From: Pollutimonas nitritireducens
GTDB taxonomy: Bacteria > Pseudomonadota > Gammaproteobacteria > Burkholderiales > Burkholderiaceae_B
Reading direction: 5' to 3'
NCBI RefSeq assembly: GCF_002849615.1
Contig: NZ_PDNV01000006.1
Span: 186,001 to 250,000 of the forward strand
DNA length: 64,000 nucleotides
Shown here: positions 40,764 to 49,393 of the stretch, one piece after another
How the letters are laid out: each line of letters starts with the position of its first letter
Numbering within the stretch: position 1 is the first letter of the stretch
The notes under the pieces: model-generated
The model's input: only the letters and a program-made list of their open reading frames with translations
The model's database searches: none
What the model was told of the DNA's origin: nothing
Translations under genes and position numbers: made by a program

Positions 40764-40792
40764 TTGCTCTGCGTGCAACGCACGCAGAGCAA
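40764..40792 (+). repeat. Strong inverted repeat just before the 40801 gene
   Basis: A 13-bp perfect stem (TTGCTCTGCGTGC / GCACGCAGAGCAA) with a three-base AAC loop, ending next to the AAGGAG ribosome-binding site of the next gene. There is no T-tract. It may stabilise upstream mRNA or hinder ribosome access to the next gene. It starts about 10 bp after the xoxJ stop. Confidence 0.75.
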
Positions 40793-40800
40793 GGAGCGTA

Positions 40801-41502
40801 ATGCCAATGATGCGCCTGAAACTAAAAGATCGCAGCGGCACGATACTGCTTGCGCTGGCAGCTGCGAGCGCTGGCATGAACATGTCGACCGTGGCAGCAC
40901 AAGAAATCACTATTGCAGAACGCACGCTATTTCTGGACAAGCACTTCAGTGTTACCGGGAAGCAGAAACTCACTTATCTATTCCATCAGGAAACAAGTGA
41001 TGTCCCGGCATTCAACGACACGGCGACGGTAGAGGTGCACGAACTTGGCCCAGACGGAACGGCCTCGGTCACTACCCAATTCCTGTCAGACGAACATGCC
41101 TTTCCCATCCCGCCTCTTGAACGCGCAACGGGCAATCCCGTAATCCTCGGCTTTCTGGAAAGCGATATCGCAAAGATGAAGCGCTTGACGGGCGGTTCGA
41201 CCAACTATTTTCGTAAGCACATCCGGATGGCACTCGCGGCGGCGGATGTGCGTATCCGGCAAACCCATATTGATTACAACAGCAATACTGTCCAGGCGCA
41301 GGAAATCACCATAGTCCCCTATTCAGGAGAATCTCAAAATAACCGTTTGGGCCGGTACACCGACAAGGCATATGTTTTCGTCACAAGTGCCGACATACCG
41401 GGCGTGGTGTACTGCATTTATACGAAGATGAGCGGAACACCTGATCAGACTGTCGACTCCAGCATAACGATTGCCGGTGGCGATCCGAAGCAATGTAAAT
41501 AA
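40801..41502 (+). CDS. Exported protein of unknown function in the xox operon
   Basis: About 233 residues from ATG 40801, placed after AAGGAG. A signal peptide (residues about 12-37, ending STVAAQE) precedes a mature part rich in beta-strand-like segments (KLTYLFHQETSDVPAFND, SVTTQFLSDEHAFPIPP). Two Cys occur near the end (VVYCIYTK, PKQCK). I do not recognise a family. Expression with xoxFGJ suggests a periplasmic accessory role. An upstream in-frame Met at 40753 would sit inside the hairpin region and lacks a ribosome-binding site. Confidence 0.75.
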   Translation: MPMMRLKLKDRSGTILLALAAASAGMNMSTVAAQEITIAERTLFLDKHFSVTGKQKLTYLFHQETSDVPAFNDTATVEVHELGPDGTASVTTQFLSDEHAFPIPPLERATGNPVILGFLESDIAKMKRLTGGSTNYFRKHIRMALAAADVRIRQTHIDYNSNTVQAQEITIVPYSGESQNNRLGRYTDKAYVFVTSADIPGVVYCIYTKMSGTPDQTVDSSITIAGGDPKQCK

Positions 41503-41562
41503 GAACATCAAGCAATCGTTTTATGGCAACTGTAGTATCGGACCGCAAATCGGGACTGCATC

Positions 41563-42597
41563 GTGAAAATCTTCATTTTTGAACATACCCACGCAGTGGC
41601 GCCCAACGCAATGGCTTCGGTCGGTAATGGCGCCTCGTCCTCATCAGGGTTTCGTGGCGATATCATGCTGCGTTCCCTGTTGGCCGACATCGCAAGTATT
41701 GACGCCGTCGACGTGCTGACGCTGCAGGACACGGCTCCACGAATACCTCGACTTTCAAGTCGTAGCACCCTCCAAAGCGTGCAATCCGAAGAAGTCATTG
41801 ATGCCATAGACGACTGCATTGAGCAAGCCGATGCGGTCTGGCCGCTTGCGCCCGAGTCGAATGGCCTGCTGGAAGCCATTTCAAAAAAAACAATCCAGCA
41901 CAACAAGATACTACTTGGCAGCACTGGTGCTGCGGTGCGGGCGACCGCGAGTAAATACAATAACGCACTGGCACTACAAGCCAACGATATTCCAGTGGTT
42001 CCTACCTATAAAGCCCAGATGCCGCTACCGCCAGATTCGCAGGGGTGGGTCGTCAAGCCTGACGACGGGGCTGGATGCTCCGACACCCACATTTTTTTGC
42101 ACTCGAAGGCGGCCGTCGAGTGGGTAGCTGCGCGCGAGCAAGGCGGCTATGTAATGCAGCCCTATATAACCGGCCGCCCCTGCAATTTGTCGTTGCTATG
42201 CCGAGACGGAGAAGTGTTGCTTATGGCATGCAACGATCAGCGCGTGGCCGTGTCCGACAATCAATTTCACTACATGGGGAGCATCGTAAACAGCTTTGAG
42301 GACGCCAATGGGGAGCTCAAGCGCCTGGCTCTTCGCGTTCTCGCTACGATTCCCGGATTGTGGGGCTACGTCGGCATAGATTTCATCGTAACAGAGCACG
42401 GTCCGGTAGTGCTCGAAGTCAATCCGCGCATGACTGTTTCACATGTCGGTCTGCATGCCTCGGTCGGGGTTAATCCCATCCAGATAATGCTCGATAGCAT
42501 AAATGAAAATAAACGCAGCGTTCCGATCCGTAGCAGAACCAGGAAGATCAGTGTCGATATCGGCGCGCGGCAAAGCAACCGCCATGTCGTTGAATAG
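41563..42597 (+). CDS. ATP-grasp ligase-like enzyme
   Basis: A 344-residue cytoplasmic protein with GTG start at 41563. The ATP-grasp fold is visible: GWVVKPDDGAGCSDTHIFL (nucleotide loop), YVMQPYITGRPCNLSLLCRD, and GYVGIDFIVTEHGPVVLEVNPR with the metal-binding Glu/Asn. It resembles the tyramine-glutamate ligase (MfnD-like) group found in methylotrophs, but no methanofuran or H4MPT-pathway gene is present in this window. It more likely makes a small amide or peptide product. The substrate is unknown. It follows 40801 by 60 bp in the xox operon. Confidence 0.75.
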   Translation: MKIFIFEHTHAVAPNAMASVGNGASSSSGFRGDIMLRSLLADIASIDAVDVLTLQDTAPRIPRLSSRSTLQSVQSEEVIDAIDDCIEQADAVWPLAPESNGLLEAISKKTIQHNKILLGSTGAAVRATASKYNNALALQANDIPVVPTYKAQMPLPPDSQGWVVKPDDGAGCSDTHIFLHSKAAVEWVAAREQGGYVMQPYITGRPCNLSLLCRDGEVLLMACNDQRVAVSDNQFHYMGSIVNSFEDANGELKRLALRVLATIPGLWGYVGIDFIVTEHGPVVLEVNPRMTVSHVGLHASVGVNPIQIMLDSINENKRSVPIRSRTRKISVDIGARQSNRHVVE

Positions 42598-42769
42598 CTT
42601 GAGAAATTTACGAAACGCCATGGATCTTCACCTGTAACACAGATAGCGCTCTAAGCTGTGGCTTTCGGCAGCGAAATCGTATACCGTATTGCTTTCAAGC
42701 TCATCATCCATACCGGGGCTGCATTTTATAGAACTCCGGACGGTTCGATCAAAGAGTAAGGAGACAAAA

Positions 42770-44737
42770 ATGGTCAGCGTGCACAGTCATGGCGCCCGCG
42801 TACGCGAGGTAGTAGAGTCGTCGCCAGCCCCCTATTCGCGCGTACCGCCTCATATTACCGAGTCCTGGATCCGGTGTATCAGCGAGTATCAGCTCGATCC
42901 CACGATACCTCATGAACTCTACGTGGTCGAAAGCCACGAACTACTAGAGCGGCAAGAGCAGGTCGCGCCTGTCATGCGGGCAGCCAAAAGCGAAATGACT
43001 GTTTTGTTCCAGCAAATCGCCAAATCCGATTACGCCATCATGCTGACGGATACCGAAGGGGTCCTGTTGAACTTCTTTGGCGACCCGGGATTTACCCATG
43101 CAGCATCAAAGTCTGGTCTTATGCCTGGCGCCGTCTGGTCCGAGCGCTTCCAGGGAACCAACGGCATGGGCACATGCCTGGCGGAACAACGTCCGATGAT
43201 GATCCACCAGGACGATCATTTCCTGTTCCGCAATACCGGCCTCACCTGTGCGGCCGCACCCATTTTCGACTGGCGCGGCCAGATTCTGGCTGTACTCGAT
43301 GCTTCCGGAGAAACCCACAGAGTTCCAAGCCATGTACTGGATCTGGTCAACATGACAGTCCAGGAGATCGAAAATAAGGTATTCGTCAACGAATTCTCCG
43401 GCCGTCCACTATTTGTATTCCATAGTCGTCCAGAGTTCGTGGGCACCTTGAACAAAGGTATTATTGCGCTGGATTCCGACAGCTGTGTGCTTGCCGCCAG
43501 TCGTAATTGCCTGGCACAGCTCGGCGTCACTTCGAACGAAATCATCGGCCAGCCCCTGGACGCGCTCTTTAACGTATCATTCAAGTCGCTGCTGCGCGAG
43601 AGTCAAAAGCACGGGCCTGCCCCATTCATTGTGTTTGATGCTCACCATGGTCGCCGCTTCTTCGCAACCGCTACGTCCGGACAATCCGATGGCAAGTCGC
43701 CGTTGCAAGTCTTCGCCACACAAGCGTCGGCACCGACACTCAGCAACGTGCCGGCATCCGACAGGCTGACACCGCTTTACGAGCTCCAACGGGGCCATGA
43801 TGCCCGTATGGAACACAACATCCAGACCGCCATGCGCGTATTTGACCGAGATGTCGCCATTTTGCTCTGCGGCGAAACGGGAACTGGCAAAGAACTCTTC
43901 GCGAAGGCCATACATCTGTCCAGCAATCGGGCCGATCAGCCCTACGTGGCAATCAATTGCGCCTCCATCCCGGAACAGTTGATTGAAAGCGAGTTATTCG
44001 GTTACAAGCCGGGTGCCTTTACCGGTGCCAATAAAGAAGGCCAGATAGGCAAAATATGCCAGGCCAATGGTGGCACATTATTTCTCGACGAAATCGGCGA
44101 TATGCCACTGGCACTACAAACGCGTCTACTGCGCGTACTCGAAGAACGAGAGATCGCTCCATTAGGCGGAAAGACGCCGACCAAGCTGGATATACGCCTT
44201 ATCAGTGCAACGCACTGCGATTTGCCGGAAAAGATTGCGAACAACCTGTTTCGTGAAGACCTCTATTATCGTATTCAGGGCGTCACACTCACGCTTCCTC
44301 CCTTACGCGAACGCGCGGACCGCAAAGAATTGATTCAGTTCGTGCTTGAGCAGGAATCGCCAGACGATGGCATCGTCACCATAAGCGACGAGTTGATGGA
44401 TCTCCTGGAACGCCATCAATGGCCAGGCAATATCCGGCAACTGCGCAACGTCTTGCGCGTCATGATGGCATTGCGTGACGGAAATGTGCTGACTCGGGAC
44501 TGCCTACCGGCTGATTTCCTTACCGGGCCTAAGGAAAATTCGGCAGCTTCAGCGCCAATAACGTCCAGTTTGCTCAATCCATTGGAACTGGCCGAGCGTG
44601 AAGCGTTGATTCAGGAACTACGAATTTCACACTGGAATCTGAGCAAACTGGCGCGTCAACTTAAAGTAAGCCGCAACACGCTTTATAGAAAGCTTGAGCG
44701 CCTGGATATCAACGTTGCCTCACGCGAGGCCTGTTAG
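42770..44737 (+). CDS. Sigma-54-dependent transcriptional activator, AcoR-like
   Basis: 655 residues from ATG 42770, after AAGGAG. The N-terminal sensor is AcoR-type: VPPHITESWIRC, then a GAF-like domain (about residues 70-210) and a possible PAS segment (about 225-330). The central AAA+ domain has Walker A GETGTGKE (from residue 368) and the intact sigma-54 contact loop GAFTGAN (residues 415-421). The C-terminal Fis-type HTH is SKLARQLKVSRNTLYRKLER. AcoR-type sensors respond to small alcohols, aldehydes or ketones. It is the last gene of the xox block and the natural candidate to activate the five sigma-54 sites. Confidence 0.92.
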   Translation: MVSVHSHGARVREVVESSPAPYSRVPPHITESWIRCISEYQLDPTIPHELYVVESHELLERQEQVAPVMRAAKSEMTVLFQQIAKSDYAIMLTDTEGVLLNFFGDPGFTHAASKSGLMPGAVWSERFQGTNGMGTCLAEQRPMMIHQDDHFLFRNTGLTCAAAPIFDWRGQILAVLDASGETHRVPSHVLDLVNMTVQEIENKVFVNEFSGRPLFVFHSRPEFVGTLNKGIIALDSDSCVLAASRNCLAQLGVTSNEIIGQPLDALFNVSFKSLLRESQKHGPAPFIVFDAHHGRRFFATATSGQSDGKSPLQVFATQASAPTLSNVPASDRLTPLYELQRGHDARMEHNIQTAMRVFDRDVAILLCGETGTGKELFAKAIHLSSNRADQPYVAINCASIPEQLIESELFGYKPGAFTGANKEGQIGKICQANGGTLFLDEIGDMPLALQTRLLRVLEEREIAPLGGKTPTKLDIRLISATHCDLPEKIANNLFREDLYYRIQGVTLTLPPLRERADRKELIQFVLEQESPDDGIVTISDELMDLLERHQWPGNIRQLRNVLRVMMALRDGNVLTRDCLPADFLTGPKENSAASAPITSSLLNPLELAEREALIQELRISHWNLSKLARQLKVSRNTLYRKLERLDINVASREAC

Positions 44738-44748
44738 AGGTGTACATC

Positions 44749-44786
44749 AAGCGAAAGGTCCGCGACATGCCGCGGACCTTTCGCTT
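44749..44786. terminator. Bidirectional terminator between the convergent regulator and beta-propeller genes
   Basis: A 16-bp perfect stem (AAGCGAAAGGTCCGCG / CGCGGACCTTTCGCTT) with loop ACATGC, placed between two converging genes. The T-tract is short (CTTT within the stem), but the stem is exceptionally stable. Confidence 0.8.
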
Positions 44787-44833
44787 ACATGACCCGGGCA
44801 ATCCAGGACCATGTGGTTTTCGTGAGCCCGCGA

Positions 44834-45778
44834 TTACTTGATCACCACCCCCCACGGGCGCACGCCAACGGTGATGTCCTGTAGCTTGACGTTTTTCTCG
44901 GTATCGATCACCGACACACTGTCAGATCGGCCATTTGCCACGTACAACTTCTTGCCATCCGGAGTAATTGCCATATTCCATGGGCGCTGTCCAACCGGCA
45001 CTGTCGCGATGATCTTGTTGCTAGCCGTATCAAGTACCGACACTGTGCCATCGCCACCATTGGATATATAGACACGTTTACCATCTGGATGGACGGTGAC
45101 GCCATTGGATCGTGTTCCACCTTTCAGATGGGTAAGCACCTTATGAGTCGCCATATCGATGACATAGATCTCACTGCTGTTTTCCGCCGCCACATAGGCC
45201 CGGCTGCCATCGGGTAGAAAACCGATGCCGCGCGGGCGATCACCAATCTTCAGTTGTGCAACCTGCTTGCGTGTCGCAAAATCAATGATATCCAGCGCGC
45301 CGCCGTCCTCCGCGCTGACAAGCAATGTCTTGCCGTCGGGACTGAAGACCGCGTGCTCGGGGTTTTCTCCCTGCACCTTGATATTGGAATCCAGCTTGTT
45401 GGTCTTGGTGTCGATAATTGTCACCTCATCGTTTTCTTCAACGGCGGCAGCAATCCAGCGACCATCGGAAGAAGCATAGACGCCCTCGGGAGACTTGCCC
45501 AAATCGACAGCCGGACCCATCTTGCGGGTTTCGATATCGATCAGCTGGACACTGTTATTGGGCTGGTCACTGACATATAGCCAATTGCCACTGAACGCCA
45601 GCCCTCGCGGCTTCTTCCCCGCCGGCATATCGCCGACCACCTTATCGGTCGCAGTATCGATGATCGAGATAGTGCCCGACCCCTCGTTCGGAACATAGGC
45701 AAATGGTGCGGCGAGCGCCAGCACGGAAAATGACATCAATCCTATTGCTGCAAGGTGCTGGAAGTGTGGACGTCTCAT
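44834..45778 (-). CDS. PQQ-dependent catabolism-associated YVTN beta-propeller protein
   Basis: A 314-residue exported protein (signal ending ALAAPFAYVPN) made of seven or so repeated blades of the YVTN type. Examples are YVPNEGSGTISIIDTATDKV, YISNGGDGTVSVLDTASNKI and YVANGRSDSVSVIDTEKNV. It belongs to a family tied to PQQ-dependent alcohol catabolism. No catalytic site is evident; a scaffold or binding role is inferred. The cytochrome b561 gene ends 36 bp upstream on the same strand, so the two are probably co-transcribed. Confidence 0.9.
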   Translation of the reverse strand: MRRPHFQHLAAIGLMSFSVLALAAPFAYVPNEGSGTISIIDTATDKVVGDMPAGKKPRGLAFSGNWLYVSDQPNNSVQLIDIETRKMGPAVDLGKSPEGVYASSDGRWIAAAVEENDEVTIIDTKTNKLDSNIKVQGENPEHAVFSPDGKTLLVSAEDGGALDIIDFATRKQVAQLKIGDRPRGIGFLPDGSRAYVAAENSSEIYVIDMATHKVLTHLKGGTRSNGVTVHPDGKRVYISNGGDGTVSVLDTASNKIIATVPVGQRPWNMAITPDGKKLYVANGRSDSVSVIDTEKNVKLQDITVGVRPWGVVIK

Positions 45779-45814
45779 CAGTTTGTCTCCAATCTATTTT
45801 TAGAAAATGCGCTA

Positions 45815-46363
45815 TTACCGTTCCGGGAAACAACGCGGCAACATTCGCGAAAAAACTCGATCGCGATCGACAAGCAAGTGCTTGAGCCCTGCGAACACAT
45901 GCAAAATAACCAGTGCAAGCAGCAACCAGGAAGCCACCTTGTGGGTCTGGTTGAAGATTGCATAGATAAGTTTGCTTTCAACACCCCAGGGAGGAAAGGT
46001 GACCACATTGAAAAACTTGACGCCCCATTTGCTGTAATTGGATGCGATATAACCCGACAAGGGCATGACGACCATGAGGACATACAGGAGAATATGGGTG
46101 GCTGAAGCGATACGCTGCTGGACGCGAGGAATGGTGTCTGGTAGCGGAGGGGGCTTGTGCGTAAGCCGCCAACCCACACGAACCAGTATCAATAAACCAA
46201 TCAGGATACCGCTGCTCTTGTGGAGATTGACGAAAAAGCTACGCTCGGGCACTCCGCGCGGAATCTCCTGCAAGTACCATCCAAACGCGAACTGGCCTAG
46301 CAAAAGAACTGCAATAAGCCAATGCAGCACTATTGCCGTACGCGTGTACTGTTGAACCATCAC
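45815..46363 (-). CDS. Cytochrome b561
   Basis: A 182-residue four-helix di-heme b membrane protein. Helices carry the His ligands: RTAIVLHWLIAVLLLGQFAF, VNLHKSSGILIGLLILVRVG, ATHILLYVLMVVMPLSGY and the last helix LALVILHVFAGLKHLLVDRD. Cytochrome b561 proteins move electrons between quinone and periplasmic partners. Its place next to quinoprotein genes suggests coupling of methanol oxidation to the quinone pool. Inference from context only. Confidence 0.9.
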   Translation of the reverse strand: MMVQQYTRTAIVLHWLIAVLLLGQFAFGWYLQEIPRGVPERSFFVNLHKSSGILIGLLILVRVGWRLTHKPPPLPDTIPRVQQRIASATHILLYVLMVVMPLSGYIASNYSKWGVKFFNVVTFPPWGVESKLIYAIFNQTHKVASWLLLALVILHVFAGLKHLLVDRDRVFSRMLPRCFPER

Positions 46364-46411
46364 ACCATCCCCCTTTTGTTACTCGAGCATTCTTATTGTT
46401 GTGCCAAATCA

Positions 46412-47329
46412 CTACGTACGCTCGCAGTCTTTCACGGCCAGCCGCAAAGCGTCGCGGATCAATGGGTCTTCCGTAGTATGCGTGCCCCGGAGGACCCATC
46501 TGACCTCCGCCTTCGGCAAAACTTCCAACAACCTGACCACGTTACCCGGTGGACAAATCCAGTCATGAGTCCCATGGACAAAGACAGGAACGACCGTCAT
46601 ACGACGCAATGCAGAATGGAGCTCTTCTTCGTTAACGAAACAGCCCTGCGAAAGGTAGTGAGACTGAACACGATATTTGTCCAACTCCGTTATTTGCCGC
46701 CCGTTCGACCTTACACGCCTGCCCAGCATCGCCGCCATGATTTCTTCCTCGTAGCGTCCCCAGCGCGCTGCCGCATCCAACGCGATGTCGGGCGCTCCAA
46801 TTAGCAAGCGCTCTGCCAATGTTGGCAGAACCGCCCTGTTTTCATTAACGCTCATCCCCTCGGTCAGATTGCTCCATGCCAGGGGCGCCAAAGCTTTCAG
46901 ATCCTGGAAGAACCATTCCAGCTGTTCATCACAAGGAATGAATACGCCACGCAGCACCATTCCATCTACGGAAGCAGGATGCGTGCCAGCATAAAGCAGA
47001 CCAAGCAAGGCCCCCCAGGATCCGCCGACAACCAGCCAGGTTGAGATGTCCAGATGCCGTCGCAGCTGTTCCAAATCCTGGATGAGGTGATGTGTGGTAT
47101 TGGCGGCGAGGCTTCCTTTTGGAGTGCTGCGGCCGCAGCCTCGCTGATCAAACAGCACTACCCGATGCCGGGTCAGGTCGAACCATTCCAACATTCCGCT
47201 ATGGCAGGAGCTTCCGGGCCCTCCGTGCAAGACCACTACAGCGGGTGCCTTCGGGGTTCCAAACTCGGCGTAATACAGTTGATGGCCATCGCCTACATCA
47301 AGGACACCTTGCGAAAACGGGACGGTCAT
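46412..47329 (-). CDS. pip: Prolyl aminopeptidase (proline iminopeptidase)
   Basis: About 305 residues from ATG 47329 (MTVPFSQGVLDVGDGHQLYY). An alpha/beta hydrolase of the S33 family: oxyanion motif VVLHGGPGSS, signature FDQRGCGRSTPKG, and nucleophile elbow VVGGSWGALLGL. The catalytic Asp/His lie in GTHDWICPP and RGTHTTEDP. It removes N-terminal proline. It is divergent from pqqA with 271 bp between them. Peptidases accompany some pqq operons, so a role in PqqA processing is possible but unproven. The open frame extends upstream by 113 codons without family resemblance. Confidence 0.88.
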   Translation of the reverse strand: MTVPFSQGVLDVGDGHQLYYAEFGTPKAPAVVVLHGGPGSSCHSGMLEWFDLTRHRVVLFDQRGCGRSTPKGSLAANTTHHLIQDLEQLRRHLDISTWLVVGGSWGALLGLLYAGTHPASVDGMVLRGVFIPCDEQLEWFFQDLKALAPLAWSNLTEGMSVNENRAVLPTLAERLLIGAPDIALDAAARWGRYEEEIMAAMLGRRVRSNGRQITELDKYRVQSHYLSQGCFVNEEELHSALRRMTVVPVFVHGTHDWICPPGNVVRLLEVLPKAEVRWVLRGTHTTEDPLIRDALRLAVKDCERT

Positions 47330-47480
47330 GAGGGATGTTTTCCTTATATTTTTTGGACTTGTGTCAGCTTTGGCACACGTGCTCCATATATGCAACAAGC
47401 TGCTACGTTGACTAACTTCCAACATCCTGATGCTAAAAGCGCCTTTTTTAACGATAACCCTATTTGCGTGTCCGGGTTGC

Positions 47481-47508
47481 TTGACAACCGGGTCGTGCGT
47501 GATATTAT
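47481..47508 (+). promoter_or_regulatory. Sigma-70 promoter for pqqA
   Basis: TTGACA (47481-47486), 16-bp spacer, TATTAT (47503-47508). This is nearly consensus and lies 93 bp before the pqqA ATG. It indicates housekeeping expression of PQQ synthesis, unlike the sigma-54 sites seen upstream of xoxF. Confidence 0.75.
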
Positions 47509-47600
47509 CAAATCGACTGCAGCGATTAGAGCAATACAGCATTAGTCCAAGCGGTCGCCGATCTTTAGAAAAGTGACGCAAACTTTCGCCAGGAGATGCC

Positions 47601-47675
47601 ATGAAATGGAGTAAACCGGAGTTTTCCGACCTACGCTTTGGCTTTGAAATCACCATGTACATTGCCAATCGTTGA
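47601..47675 (+). CDS. pqqA: PQQ precursor peptide PqqA
   Basis: A 24-residue ribosomally made precursor of the cofactor pyrroloquinoline quinone, too short for routine gene calling. I read it from ATG 47601 (AGGAG at 47591-47595): [20 protein letters not shown] then IANR. Glu16 and Tyr20, the two residues joined by PqqE and built into PQQ, have the obligatory ExxxY spacing. It is followed by a terminator before pqqB. Length matches other PqqA (22-29 residues). Confidence 0.96.
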   Translation: MKWSKPEFSDLRFGFEITMYIANR

Positions 47676-47696
47676 TACGATCTTAATATCGCGAAC

Positions 47697-47733
47697 AGCG
47701 CGGCGCTAGTAAAAACCGGCGCCGCGCTTTTTT
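47697..47733 (+). terminator. Terminator/attenuator between pqqA and pqqB
   Basis: A 9-bp GC-rich stem (AGCGCGGCG / CGCCGCGCT) followed by six T residues, 22 bp after the pqqA stop and 13 bp before pqqB. Partial termination here would give a high pqqA-to-pqqB ratio, as known for pqq operons where the precursor is needed in excess. Confidence 0.88.
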
Positions 47734-47745
47734 GTCGGATGGACT

Positions 47746-48666
47746 ATGAAAGTTATTGTTCTCGGCTCCGCTGCCGGCGGTGGATTTCCTCAATGGAACT
47801 GCAACTGCCCCAACTGCGATGGCATGCGCAAAGGAGCCATTCAGGCCAAAGCCCGGACGCAATCGTCCATCGCCGTCTCCGACAACGGCAAAGAATGGGT
47901 ACTGATCAATGCGTCCCCCGACATCCTGGCTCAAATTCGGGCCACACCGGCACTGCAGCCAGGCCGCAGCATCCGTGATACAGGAATAGTCGCCGTAATG
48001 CTCATGGATGCGCAAATCGACCACGTCACTGGCTTGCTCATGCTGCGTGAGGGAAAGCCCATACCTCTGTATTGCACCGCATCCGTCTGGGACGACCTTT
48101 CCACCGGGCTGCCTCTGACCAACGTGCTATCGCACTATTGCGGCGTTGAATGGAAAAACCTGTTGACCGACACGGATCAGGCACAGGCAATACAAGTGCC
48201 CGGCGTGGCCAATATCAGCTTTACCGCCCTGCCGCTCAAGAGCAAGGCTCCGCCCTATTCACCACGGCGAAACTCACCCGAGCCGGGCGATAACGTAGGA
48301 CTGCTCATTGAAAACACCATAACAGGAAAAAAACTGTTCTATGCACCCGGCTTGGGCGAAATCGAACCTCACATCAAGAACGCAATGCGAGAGGCGGACT
48401 GTGTGCTAGTAGACGGTACGCTCTGGACCGAAGACGAAATGATACGCCTGGGACTGTCGAAGAAAACATCCGCCGATATGGGGCACCTGCCCCAATCCGG
48501 CCCTGGCGGCATGATAGAAATACTCGATACGCTCGGCTCCCAGCGCAAGATTCTTATTCATATCAACAACAGCAACCCGATACTCAACGAAAATTCGGAA
48601 CAGGCAGCCATACTGAAAAGTCACGAGATCGAGGTCGCATTCGATGGCATGGAGATAAACCTGTGA
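47746..48666 (+). CDS. pqqB: PQQ biosynthesis protein PqqB
   Basis: A 306-residue metallo-beta-lactamase-fold protein that hydroxylates the tyrosine moiety of the PQQ precursor. The start [20 protein letters not shown] is characteristic, with the CxCxxC-like structural zinc site (NCNCPNC). The metal region includes [17 protein letters not shown]. The length is standard. Its end overlaps the pqqC start by four bases. Confidence 0.96.
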   Translation: MKVIVLGSAAGGGFPQWNCNCPNCDGMRKGAIQAKARTQSSIAVSDNGKEWVLINASPDILAQIRATPALQPGRSIRDTGIVAVMLMDAQIDHVTGLLMLREGKPIPLYCTASVWDDLSTGLPLTNVLSHYCGVEWKNLLTDTDQAQAIQVPGVANISFTALPLKSKAPPYSPRRNSPEPGDNVGLLIENTITGKKLFYAPGLGEIEPHIKNAMREADCVLVDGTLWTEDEMIRLGLSKKTSADMGHLPQSGPGGMIEILDTLGSQRKILIHINNSNPILNENSEQAAILKSHEIEVAFDGMEINL

Positions 48667-49379
48667 ACGCCCCGCCCCCCTTGCATACCACAACCAGCCC
48701 CGCCTGGGACCGCATAGAATTTGAAGCGCAACTACGTGCGAAAGGTGTGGGTTATCACATCAATCATCCGTTCAACGTCAAGATGAACAATGGCGAACTC
48801 CGCCCGGACCAAATTCGTACCTGGGTCGCAAACCGCTTTTACTATCAGATCAGCATTCCTCGCAAAGACGCGGCCGTCATCGCCAATTGTCCAGACCGCG
48901 AGACACGCCGAAAATGGGTCGAGCGCATACTCGATCACGACGGCCACAACGGCAATCCGGGCGGCATCGAAGCATGGGCGCGCCTTGGCGAGGCGGTTGG
49001 AATCGAATCCGCCGAACTTTGGTCTTTGAAGCACCTGGCGCCGGGGGTACGCTTCGCCGTTGACGCCTATGTCAATTTCGCCCGGCAGGCGCCCTGGCAG
49101 GAAGCAGTCTGTTCATCGCTCACGGAAATGTTTGCACCCAAGATACACAAGGACCGTCTGGCCAACTGGCCGCAGCATTACCCCTGGATAAATGCCGACG
49201 GCCTGCAATACTTCCGCAGCCGTATTTCGCTTGCGGAACGGGATGTCGAACATGGCTTGCAAGTGACGCTGGATCATTTCACACGTCGTGAACAGCAAGA
49301 GCGCGCGCTTGAAATCCTGCAGTTCAAACTCGATGTATTATGGTCCATGATGGACGCCATCGAGAAAGCCAATCCCTGA
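48663..49379 (+). CDS. pqqC: PQQ synthase PqqC
   Basis: A 238-residue cofactor-less oxidase that performs the final ring closure and eight-electron oxidation to PQQ. It has the all-helical TenA/HO-like fold with conserved [36 protein letters not shown] and [20 protein letters not shown]. The GTG start overlaps pqqB (ATGA-like). No changes in the conserved His/Arg/Tyr blocks are evident. Confidence 0.96.
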   Translation: MNAPPPLHTTTSPAWDRIEFEAQLRAKGVGYHINHPFNVKMNNGELRPDQIRTWVANRFYYQISIPRKDAAVIANCPDRETRRKWVERILDHDGHNGNPGGIEAWARLGEAVGIESAELWSLKHLAPGVRFAVDAYVNFARQAPWQEAVCSSLTEMFAPKIHKDRLANWPQHYPWINADGLQYFRSRISLAERDVEHGLQVTLDHFTRREQQERALEILQFKLDVLWSMMDAIEKANP

Positions 49380-49393
49380 CCAGGCTATCAATC

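Noticed and set aside
45808-45826. Possible sigma-54 promoter for the beta-propeller gene (minus strand, GG-N10-GC)
   Set aside because: Spacing is right, but both boxes have mismatches (CGGAA, TAGC), it lies in the end of the cytochrome b561 gene, and co-transcription from upstream is simpler.
47355-47373. GG-N10-GC match upstream of pqqA (TTGGACTTGTGTCAGCT)
   Set aside because: Lacks the CAC of the -24 box and the TTGC of the -12 box, while a near-consensus sigma-70 promoter lies closer to pqqA.
47330-47668. N-terminal extension of the prolyl aminopeptidase by 113 codons
   Set aside because: The extension would cover the pqqA promoter region and most of pqqA on the other strand, has no family resemblance, and would make the protein far longer than the usual 300-320 residues.
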